Shown here: piece by piece, positions 13,652 through 19,735 of the stretch
Layout: each line of letters opens with the position of its first letter
How positions within the stretch are numbered: position 1 is the first letter of the stretch
Origin: BS750m-G77 sp043797735
GTDB taxonomy: Bacteria > Omnitrophota > Gorgyraeia > Gygaellales > Profunditerraquicolaceae
Length of the DNA: 19,735 nt
Direction of reading: 5' to 3'
NCBI GenBank assembly: GCA_043797735.1
Contig: JAZDPH010000036.1
Location: forward strand, 1-19,735
Program-made: the position numbers and the translations under genes
Notes under the pieces: model-generated
What the model was told of the DNA's origin: nothing
The model's database searches: none
Seen by the model: the letters and a program-made list of their open reading frames with translations, nothing else

Positions 13652-14827
13652 ATGAAAATTGAGGATATATTCCAAAGCTATAAGGACTACATAATGCCTA
13701 CTTACACCAAGACGCCGGTTGTCTTTGTAAAAGGCAAGGGGAGCAGGCTTTGGGATATCCATAATAAGGCATACCTGGATTTTTTTCCCGGCTGGGGGGT
13801 AGGCAGCCTTGGCCATTGCCATCCTAAGGTTATGCAGGCAGTGCGGGACCAGGTTGCAAAACTAATATTCATCCCGAATAATTATTACCATATCCCTCAG
13901 GCAAAGCTGGCGAGGGAGATAATCTACCGGAGTTTCCCGGGAAAGGTTTTTTTCTGCAATTCCGGGGCCGAGGCAAACGAGGCGGCGATAAAATTCAGCC
14001 GGAAGTTCGGCAAGGGCAGGTATGAGATTATCACCTTTGAGGGTTCTTTTCACGGCAGGACCCTGGCGGCGCTGGCGGCAACCGGCCAAAGTAAATATCA
14101 GCAGGGTTTTGAGCCGCTGCCTAAGGGGTTTAAGACGGTTAAGTTTAACGATATTGAGGCGGTGAAATGTGCGTTAACCGATAAGACCGTAGCTATTATG
14201 CTAGAGTTGATTCAGGGCGAAGGCGGGATTAACCTGGCGGATAGGGATTTTGTTTTCTCCTTAAGAAAGCTTTGCGATGAAAAGGGCCTGCTGCTTATTA
14301 TTGATGAAGTCCAGACCGGGGTGGCCAGGACCGGAAAATATTTCTGTTATCAGCACTACGGCATAACTGTCGATATAATGACCCTGGCCAAGGCAATAGG
14401 CGGGGGTTTTCCTATCGGGGTAATGGTGGCAAGAAAAGAAATCGCGGATACATTAGGCCCGGGGATGCACGCCTCTACTTTCGGCGGCGGGCCGGTTATC
14501 TGCCGGGCAGCGCTGGCTGTGCTAAAGAGCATACAGAAGGAAAAACTGCCCGCGCACGTTGAAAAAATGAGCGGTTATATTTTTTCGAAATTAAATGAAT
14601 TAAAAAATAAATTCAGCATTATAAAAGAAATAAGGGGCATGGGCCTGATGATTGGCATTGAATTAAATATTGCCGGCGCCCCCGTAGTAGAAAAATGCCT
14701 GCAAAGGGGCCTCTTGATTAACTGCACCCACGATAAGGTCTTGAGGATTATGCCGGCATTAAACGTCAGCAAGAAAGAGATAGATAAGGCAATGGGGATA
14801 TTGAATGACGTAATTCGTAAATCGTAA
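13652..14827 (+). CDS. argD: Acetylornithine aminotransferase
   Basis: ArgD is a PLP enzyme of the class-III aminotransferases that converts N-acetylglutamate semialdehyde to N-acetylornithine with glutamate as donor. The 391-residue product has GWGVGSLGHCHPKV (48-60), FCNSGAEANEAAIK (101-114, the phosphate-binding turn), FEGSFHGRT, LELIQGEGGI, IIDEVQTGVARTG (216-228) and the PLP lysine K247 in LAKAIGGGFPIG. ATG 13652 is preferred over TTG 13646. Neither has a clear ribosome binding site, so translation may depend on read-through from argB. The last residues (IRKS) and stop codon are encoded by a TCGTAAA heptamer array running into the following spacer, so the original C-terminus may have been replaced. 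Some ArgD enzymes also serve lysine synthesis, which would fit the nearby lysA. Confidence 0.94.
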   Translation: MKIEDIFQSYKDYIMPTYTKTPVVFVKGKGSRLWDIHNKAYLDFFPGWGVGSLGHCHPKVMQAVRDQVAKLIFIPNNYYHIPQAKLAREIIYRSFPGKVFFCNSGAEANEAAIKFSRKFGKGRYEIITFEGSFHGRTLAALAATGQSKYQQGFEPLPKGFKTVKFNDIEAVKCALTDKTVAIMLELIQGEGGINLADRDFVFSLRKLCDEKGLLLIIDEVQTGVARTGKYFCYQHYGITVDIMTLAKAIGGGFPIGVMVARKEIADTLGPGMHASTFGGGPVICRAALAVLKSIQKEKLPAHVEKMSGYIFSKLNELKNKFSIIKEIRGMGLMIGIELNIAGAPVVEKCLQRGLLINCTHDKVLRIMPALNVSKKEIDKAMGILNDVIRKS

Positions 14828-14892
14828 ATGGTAAATCGTAATTTTGTTTAAAGTTTTATTACGATTTACGCTTTACGGATTACGATTTACGA
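14815..14892. repeat. Heptamer hairpin: four TCGTAAA then five inverted units
   Basis: TCGTAAA, TCGTAAA, TGGTAAA and TCGTAAT (14815-14842) are followed by a 15-bp spacer and five units on the other strand: ATTACGA, TTTACGC, TTTACGG, ATTACGA, TTTACGA (14858-14892). Paired, they make a long hairpin between argD and argF. The left arm contains the last codons and stop of argD. Confidence 0.88.
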
Positions 14893-14907
14893 CTTTTGAA
14901 AGGAAGA

Positions 14908-15822
14908 ATGAAAGGCCTGATTTCCATAAAGGATTTAACCTCAAAAGAAATAGAAGGGCTGTTCTGCCTTACGGATAATCTCAAGAGTAATAAGAATAAA
15001 TTCAGCAAGGTTTTAGCCGGCAAGACCCTGGCGCTTGTTTTCCAGAAGCCCTCCAACAGGACAAGGGTTTCCTTTGAGGTGGGGATGTATCAGTTAGGGG
15101 GCAATTCAATATATTTGAGCCCGGCGGAGATAAGCCTGGGGGTCAGGGAATCCGTCAGCGATGTGGCTAAGACCTTATCCAGGTATGTGGATGCGATAGT
15201 GATCAGGACCTTTGAGCATAAAAATGTTTTGCAGCTGGCGGAACATTCGGATAAGCCGGTGATTAACGGACTTTCGGATTTATTGCATCCTTGCCAGGGC
15301 CTTGCCGATGTTTATACCGTCAGGGAGAAGTTAAAGGGCATTAAAGCAAAGACATTGGCTTTTATCGGGGACGGCAATAACGTCTGTAACTCTCTGCTCT
15401 TTGCCTGCGCTAAAACCGGCCTGAATATGAATGTGGCTGTGCCTGCCGGATACGAGCCGGATAAAGCAGTGCTGGAAGAGGCAAAGGTTATTGCCGCAGC
15501 AGCTAAAAGTTCCATCAGCCTTTTTAATGATCCTGTTAAGGCGGTAAAAGGGGCGGATGCAGTTTATACCGATGTCTGGGTGAGTATGGGCCAGGAGAAA
15601 GAGGCAGAGGCCAGGAGAAAGGCATTCAGGGGTTTTCAGTTAAACAGCGCCCTGATGAGCGCAGCAAAGAAGGGCGCTCTTATTATGCATTGCCTGCCCG
15701 CCCACAGGGGGGATGAGATAACCGACGAGGTAATTGACAGCCCCAATTCGGTTGTCTTTGACCAGGCGGAGAACAGGATGCATGTGCAGAAGGCGATATT
15801 AATAGAATTATTAAAAGGATAA
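14908..15822 (+). CDS. argF: Ornithine carbamoyltransferase
   Basis: ArgF joins carbamoyl phosphate and ornithine to give citrulline. The 304-residue product is family-sized. The carbamoyl-phosphate loop is SNRTRVSFE (S49-x-R51-T52), followed by ISLGVRESVSDVAKTLSRYVDAI and LHPCQGLADVYT (126-137). The HCLPAHRGDEITDEV motif near residue 260 marks ornithine rather than aspartate carbamoyltransferase. ATG 14908 is chosen because AAAGGA (14899-14904) is a good binding site and MKGLISIKDLT is a normal N-terminus. An in-frame TTG at 14896 would lie before that site. The stop codon falls inside the first hexamer unit of the next repeat. Confidence 0.96.
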   Translation: MKGLISIKDLTSKEIEGLFCLTDNLKSNKNKFSKVLAGKTLALVFQKPSNRTRVSFEVGMYQLGGNSIYLSPAEISLGVRESVSDVAKTLSRYVDAIVIRTFEHKNVLQLAEHSDKPVINGLSDLLHPCQGLADVYTVREKLKGIKAKTLAFIGDGNNVCNSLLFACAKTGLNMNVAVPAGYEPDKAVLEEAKVIAAAAKSSISLFNDPVKAVKGADAVYTDVWVSMGQEKEAEARRKAFRGFQLNSALMSAAKKGALIMHCLPAHRGDEITDEVIDSPNSVVFDQAENRMHVQKAILIELLKG

Positions 15823-15879
15823 GGTTAAGGTTGAGGTTAAGGATTAATGCAACCTAAACCTTATCCTTATCCTCAACCT
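15817..15879. repeat. Hexamer inverted repeat, argF-argG spacer
   Basis: GGATAA, GGTTAA, GGTTGA, GGTTAA and a partial GGATTAA (15817-15847) face inverted units AACC, TAAACC, TTATCC, TTATCC, TCAACC (15851-15879) across a very short loop. The period is 6 bp here. The argF stop TAA is part of the first unit. AGAGGGA, the argG ribosome binding site, follows the right arm. Confidence 0.82.
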
Positions 15880-15895
15880 AATAAGAGGGACGTAA

Positions 15896-17077
15896 ATGAA
15901 GAAAGTTGTTTTGGCCTATTCCGGCGGCTTGGATACCTCCTGTATCGTAAGATGGCTCAAAGAGCAGGGGCATGAGGTCGTCTGCTTTGTTGCCGATTTG
16001 GGGCAGGGTCTGGGCAAGGGCGAGGATTTTGCCGAGATAGAGGAGAGGGCGCTTGCTGCCGGGGCTAAAAAAGTATATATAAAAGACCTGCAGGAGGAAT
16101 TTATAAAGGATTTTATCCTTCCGGCCTTAAAGGCAGGAGCTATTTACGAAGGCAAATACCTTCTGGCTACCGCCTTGGGCAGGCCGTTAATAGCAAAGCA
16201 CCTTGTGCAGATCGCCCACAAAGAGAAGGCCGATGCAGTTGCCCACGGCTGTACCGGCAAAGGTAATGACCAGGTAAGGTTTGAGGTAACCGCTGCCATA
16301 CTTGATGCGAAGTTAGAGGTCTTAGCGCCCGTAAGGGAGTGGGAGTTTAAATCCCGGGAAGAAGAAATTGAGTATGCCAGGATGTTTAATATTCCCATTG
16401 ACGTGACAAAGAAAAAGCCCTACAGCATAGACAGGAATATCTGGGGGGTAAGCATAGAGGCCGGCATCCTTGAGAATCTGGAGCAGGAGCCGCCGGAGGA
16501 CATCTATCTTATTACCAAAAGCCCGACATACCTGTCGGGTTATCCGAAATATGTAGAGGTTTATTTTGAAAAGGGAGTGCCTAAAAAAATAGACGGCAGG
16601 AGTTACAGGTTAAAAAATTTAATCAACGAATTAAACGAAATCGGCGGCCTGCACGGGGTAGGAAGAAGCGATTTGGTTGAAAACAGGTTAGTAGGGATAA
16701 AGTCGCGGGAGATTTATGAGGCCCCGGCGGCAACCATACTCCATGCCGCGCATAAGGAGCTGGAAGCCCTTGTTTTGGACAGGGAGTGCGCGCATTTTAA
16801 GGAGTTAGTCGCCCTTAGATATTCGGAACTCGTATATAACGGCCTCTGGTATTCTCCTTTAAAGAAGGCGCTGGATGCCTTTATAGAATCAACGCAAGGC
16901 TATGTAACCGGCTCTATCAGGATGAAATTATTCAAGGGCAGCTGCTCTGCCGTAGGCAGAAAATCAAAGCACTCGCTTTACAAAAAGGAATTAAGCACTT
17001 ACGGCAAGGAAGATAAATTCAACCAGAAATTAGCCGAAGGGTTTATTAAGATTTGGGGAATGCCGTATAAAAGATAG
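15896..17077 (+). CDS. argG: Argininosuccinate synthase
   Basis: ArgG condenses citrulline and aspartate to argininosuccinate, using ATP. The 393-residue product begins with the PP-loop AYSGGLDTS (A7-S15), then YLLATALGRPLIAKH, the citrulline- and aspartate-binding AHGCTGKGNDQVRFE, the block YSIDRNIWGVSIEAGILE, and GRSDLVENRLVGIKSREIYE further on. Length and motif order are normal. AGAGGGA (15883-15889) serves ATG 15896. The gene sits between two hexamer arrays built on the same GGTTAA/GGTTGA units; the final G of its TAG stop is the first base of the second array. Confidence 0.97.
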   Translation: MKKVVLAYSGGLDTSCIVRWLKEQGHEVVCFVADLGQGLGKGEDFAEIEERALAAGAKKVYIKDLQEEFIKDFILPALKAGAIYEGKYLLATALGRPLIAKHLVQIAHKEKADAVAHGCTGKGNDQVRFEVTAAILDAKLEVLAPVREWEFKSREEEIEYARMFNIPIDVTKKKPYSIDRNIWGVSIEAGILENLEQEPPEDIYLITKSPTYLSGYPKYVEVYFEKGVPKKIDGRSYRLKNLINELNEIGGLHGVGRSDLVENRLVGIKSREIYEAPAATILHAAHKELEALVLDRECAHFKELVALRYSELVYNGLWYSPLKKALDAFIESTQGYVTGSIRMKLFKGSCSAVGRKSKHSLYKKELSTYGKEDKFNQKLAEGFIKIWGMPYKR

Positions 17078-17100
17078 GTTAAGGTTAAGGTTGAGGTTAA
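17077..17100 (+). repeat. Four GGTTAA hexamers bridging argG and argH
   Basis: GGTTAA, GGTTAA, GGTTGA and GGTTAA run from the argG stop codon to position 17100. The last unit joins GGAG to give AAGGAG (17099-17104), the argH Shine-Dalgarno site, 5 nt before ATG 17110. Unlike the argF-argG array it has no inverted partner. Confidence 0.88.
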
Positions 17101-17109
17101 GGAGAAAAA

Positions 17110-18426
17110 ATGACAAAGAAACTTTGGGGTGGGAGGTTTACGAAAAAGACAGACCCGTTAGTTGAGGAGTTTACCAGGTCTATACAATATGACTATAAAA
17201 TAGCCGAGTATGATTTATTGGGCTCAATGGCTCATGTGCAGATATTGAAGAAAAGTAAATATCTAACAAATAGCGAGGCATTTAAGTTAGATAAGGCCCT
17301 TCAGGCTATCGGTAAGATGCTCCATACAAAAAATTTCAGGCCAATTGAGACGAGCGAGGATATACATACTTTTATCCAGAATGAATTACAGAAAAAAGCA
17401 GGCAACCTGGCCTTGAAGCTCCATACGGCCAGATCCAGAAATGATCAGGTAGCATTTGCGGTTAAATTATATTGTAAAAAAGAACTGATTCCTTGCCTGG
17501 AAGATAATATTAGAAGGCTGGCAGAGGCAATAGCCGGTTTAGCCGCCAAAAACAAAGAAATCATCATGCCCGGGTTTACTCACCTGCAGCATGCCCAGCC
17601 TGTTTATGTGAAGGATTATCTTTGCGCTTATAAAGATATGCTTACCAGGGATTATAGAAGATTGGAAAGCATCTCTAAAAACATAAAGATAACCTTGGGC
17701 GCAGGGGCTTTGGCAGGGACACCGATTAAGGCGGATGATTATAATAAGGCGGCTGATATAGAAGCCGTAACAAACTCAATAGATTCCGTAAGCGACAGGG
17801 ATTTTGTAATTGAGATTATCAGCGCCCTGTCAATTTTGGCGATGCATTTATCCAGATTATCCGAAGACCTGATTATCTGGTCAACCAGGGAGTTTGATTT
17901 TGTAGAAATTGACGAGGCCTTCTGTACGGGAAGCTCGCTTATGCCGCAGAAGAAGAACCCCGATGTGCTGGAATTAATCAGGGGCTATACCGGCAGATTA
18001 TACGGCAATTTAGTCAGCGTTCTTACGATGATGAAGGGCCTGCCGCTGGCCTATAACAGGGATATGCAGCTGGATAAGGAGCCGTTGTTTAATTCCTTTG
18101 AGATTGTCTCCGGAGAACTTAAGGTTTTGGCCGGGTTGATAAGAACCTTAAAATTTAACAAAAATAAAATAGAAGAGCAGCTCAAAGACGAATCCCTTTA
18201 TGCCACCGATATAGTTTATTGCCTGGTAGATAGAGGAATTGCTTTCAAGGAAGCGCATACTATTGTCGGAAAATTAATCAAATATTCGCTTGATAATTCA
18301 ATAGAGATCAAAGATATGCCGGAGAACCTGTTAAAGAAATTTTCAAAGAAGTTTATAAAAAAAGAGATAATCAGGCTATTTGATCCGTTAGTTTCAGTGA
18401 AATCGAAGAGGTCGATTAAGAGATAG
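17110..18426 (+). CDS. argH: Argininosuccinate lyase
   Basis: ArgH splits argininosuccinate into arginine and fumarate, the last step of the pathway. The 438-residue product starts with KKLWGGRFTKKTDPLVEEFT and has the conserved blocks SEDIHTFIQNEL, LHTARSRNDQVA, MPGFTHLQHAQPV and the superfamily signature GSSLMPQKKNPDVLELIRG (from about residue 274), whose flexible loop carries the catalytic serine. It is slightly shorter than the usual 450-470, the shortening being at the C-terminus, where the last residues are Lys/Arg-rich. Its ribosome binding site is built from the hexamer array behind argG. Confidence 0.96.
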   Translation: MTKKLWGGRFTKKTDPLVEEFTRSIQYDYKIAEYDLLGSMAHVQILKKSKYLTNSEAFKLDKALQAIGKMLHTKNFRPIETSEDIHTFIQNELQKKAGNLALKLHTARSRNDQVAFAVKLYCKKELIPCLEDNIRRLAEAIAGLAAKNKEIIMPGFTHLQHAQPVYVKDYLCAYKDMLTRDYRRLESISKNIKITLGAGALAGTPIKADDYNKAADIEAVTNSIDSVSDRDFVIEIISALSILAMHLSRLSEDLIIWSTREFDFVEIDEAFCTGSSLMPQKKNPDVLELIRGYTGRLYGNLVSVLTMMKGLPLAYNRDMQLDKEPLFNSFEIVSGELKVLAGLIRTLKFNKNKIEEQLKDESLYATDIVYCLVDRGIAFKEAHTIVGKLIKYSLDNSIEIKDMPENLLKKFSKKFIKKEIIRLFDPLVSVKSKRSIKR

Positions 18427-18447
18427 GTTGCTTTACTGGGTTCTTTT

Positions 18448-18622
18448 GGTATTCTGCTGTGGGATTTGTGAGCGCGCATTAAAAAATTTTCGGCAAAAGT
18501 GCACAAGGAGTTACGGCGAGCGGAAGTACCCAGCTTAAACGTAAGTAGCTACGAGAGCGAGCCGTAAACCGTAGTGCACGGCGAAAATTTTTGCGCGCGA
18601 ACAAATCCCGCAGCAGAATACC
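18448..18622. repeat. Long imperfect inverted repeat (hairpin or MITE-like) between argH and lysA
   Basis: The left arm (18448-18504) begins GGTATTCTGCTGTGGGATTT and the right arm (18574-18622) is its near-complement, ending GCAGCAGAATACC. The first 22 bp pair with a single G-U, then GCGCGCA, AAATTTTCG and GTGCAC pair with small bulges. Inside, GTTACGGC (18510-18517) pairs with GCCGTAAAC (18561-18569), leaving a loop of about 43 nt with the palindrome GTAGCTAC. It fills most of the 247-bp gap, which holds no gene that I can support. It differs in style from the heptamer arrays. A miniature transposable element or a structured RNA segment are both possible. Confidence 0.8.
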
Positions 18623-18673
18623 TCGTAGGAGCAGTTCCTGTTGATAAGCTAAAGGTTGAGGTTGCGAAGGACT

Positions 18674-19735
18674 ATGCACGAATTCAAGTACGTAAATAAT
18701 CATTTATATTGCGAAAAGGTAAGGGTGGAGGAGCTGGCCCGTAAGTTCGGCACCCCGCTTTATATCTACAGCTACTACACTATACTGGGCCACTTTCGTA
18801 AACTACAGGCTGCCTTCAGGAGCGTTAACCCGCTGATCTGCTATTCAGTCAAGGCAAATTCCAATTTAGCCATCCTTAAAGCCCTGGTAGATATGGGGGC
18901 GGGGCTGGATATCGTCTCGGGCGGGGAGTTATACCGGGCGCTAAAAGCCGGCTGTCCTGCGCAAAAAATCGTTTATGCCTCGGTAGGTAAAACCGGCAAA
19001 GAGATAGAAGAGGCGGTAAAGAAAGGGATTCTTTTCTTTAACGTTGAATCCCTGCCGGAACTGGAGAATATCAACCGCATTGCCGGGGCCTTAAAGAAAA
19101 CGGTTAATGTCGCATTGCGCATAAACCCGGATGTGGAGCCTAAGACGCACAAATTTATCACCACCGGGAAACTCACCAATAAGTTCGGCATTGACTTTAA
19201 CAGCGCCCGCAGGATTATCCTGCTGCGCGGCAGTTTCCCTAATATAAAGATCTGCGGCCTGCATATTCATATCGGCTCGCAGATTACCGCAAGCGCCCCT
19301 TTTGTTGCCGCAATAAAAAAAGTTGTTGTTTTCCTGGCGCGGATGAAGAAAGAGGGTGTGGCCTTAGAGTATTTAAACCTCGGAGGGGGCTTAGGCATCG
19401 TCTATGATAATGAGCGGCCGCAGACGGCAGCCGCCTTTGCCGCAAAAGTTCTGCCGCTGTTAAAGAAAAGCGGCCTCAAAATTATTATGGAGCCGGGCAG
19501 GTTTATTGTCGGCAACGCCGGCATTTTAGTGGCAAAAGTTTTGTATATCAAATCAACCCCCAGAAAGAAATTCGTAATTGTGGATGCGGGGATGAATGAT
19601 TTGATTCGTCCGGCTTTGTATCATGCCCATCATCAGATTTTTCCTATCCGCTATGCGCTATCGGCTATGCGCTGTGCAGAGAAAGTAGATGTAGTAGGGC
19701 CCATATGTGAAAGCGGGGATTTTTTCGCCAAAGGC
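18674..19735 (+). CDS. lysA: Diaminopimelate decarboxylase (3' end outside window)
   Basis: LysA decarboxylates meso-diaminopimelate to lysine using PLP. The 354 visible residues match the family: CYSVKANSN with the PLP lysine K60, GAGLDIVSGGELYRAL, NPDVEPKTHKFITTG, KFGIDF, LHIHIGSQI (about 196-204), LNLGGGLGIVY, IMEPGRFIVGNAG and GPICESGDFFAKG, whose C345 comes from the partner subunit in the active site. The window ends before the stop codon. GAAGGA lies unusually close (2 nt) before ATG 18674. Residues about 323-334 (FPIRYALSAMRC) are encoded by CGCTATG-type heptamers and occupy the variable loop before EKVDVVGP. Lysine and arginine genes side by side suggest shared amino-acid regulation, though the long inverted repeat may separate their transcripts. 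Confidence 0.95.
   Translation, partial: MHEFKYVNNHLYCEKVRVEELARKFGTPLYIYSYYTILGHFRKLQAAFRSVNPLICYSVKANSNLAILKALVDMGAGLDIVSGGELYRALKAGCPAQKIVYASVGKTGKEIEEAVKKGILFFNVESLPELENINRIAGALKKTVNVALRINPDVEPKTHKFITTGKLTNKFGIDFNSARRIILLRGSFPNIKICGLHIHIGSQITASAPFVAAIKKVVVFLARMKKEGVALEYLNLGGGLGIVYDNERPQTAAAFAAKVLPLLKKSGLKIIMEPGRFIVGNAGILVAKVLYIKSTPRKKFVIVDAGMNDLIRPALYHAHHQIFPIRYALSAMRCAEKVDVVGPICESGDFFAKG
19642..19676 (+). repeat. CGCTATG heptamer array inside lysA
   Basis: CGCTATG, CGCTATC, GGCTATG and CGCTGTG form four head-to-tail 7-bp units (19649-19676), preceded by a diverged fifth, TCCTATC (19642-19648). The reading frame stays open, giving a loop just upstream of the active-site Cys motif. Confidence 0.8.

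Noticed and set aside
14815..14892. CRISPR array
   Set aside because: The units are 7 bp without spacers, so this is a tandem array with an inverted partner. No cas gene is in the window.
18448..18622. Integron attC site
   Set aside because: The element is a long hairpin, but I could not find the paired GTTRRRY and RYYYAAC core sites in the right places, and no integrase or cassette follows.
18479..18703. 74-codon - strand frame in the argH-lysA gap
   Set aside because: It runs through the long inverted repeat and into the lysA start, with no start signal or family resemblance.

Overview
The window reads as a chromosomal segment of an uncultivated, moderate-GC bacterium, most likely a member of Candidatus Omnitrophota (OP3/Omnitrophica). 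This assignment is inference. It rests on the very large first protein, whose ends resemble modules I associate with giant Omnitrophota proteins, and on short heptamer arrays scattered through genes and spacers. No 16S rRNA is present to confirm it. All recognisable genes are on the + strand.

Region 1 (1-5564) is the 3' part of a giant gene that is open at the left edge. At least 1,850 residues are visible. They carry a degenerate phosphoglycerate kinase (PGK) fold, a possible UDP-glucose-dehydrogenase-like C-terminal segment, a helical stretch, and a degenerate glyceraldehyde-3-phosphate dehydrogenase (GAPDH) fold that keeps a Cys and His at the catalytic motifs. These sit between an N-terminal module and a short C-terminal tail that look like a separate scaffold. 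A strong hairpin follows at 5585-5622.

Region 2 (5644-9298) is a compact three-gene unit: an ECF-like sigma factor, a soluble zinc-finger anti-sigma-like protein, and a membrane-anchored CHAT protease-TPR protein with an intact His/Cys pair. An extended -10 promoter lies so close to the sigma gene that its mRNA should be leaderless. The layout suggests a sigma switch controlled by a caspase-like protease. It is the best candidate here for an undescribed system.

Region 3 (9321-10267) is the ribosomal pair rplM-rpsI, also with a promoter almost touching the start codon, closed by a clear Rho-independent terminator.

Region 4 (10307-19735) is an arginine biosynthesis cluster, argC-argJ-argB-argD-argF-argG-argH, followed by lysA cut by the right edge. 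ArgB, ArgC, ArgD and ArgJ make ornithine from glutamate through acetylated intermediates, with ArgJ recycling the acetyl group. ArgF, ArgG and ArgH convert ornithine to arginine. A promoter and Shine-Dalgarno site precede argC.

Running through the window is a family of short tandem arrays, usually four 7-bp or 6-bp units, with a different unit at almost every site. They lie between arg genes, often with an inverted partner that would form a hairpin. They also lie inside the coding sequences of the giant gene, argC and lysA. A separate long inverted repeat (18448-18622) fills the argH-lysA gap.
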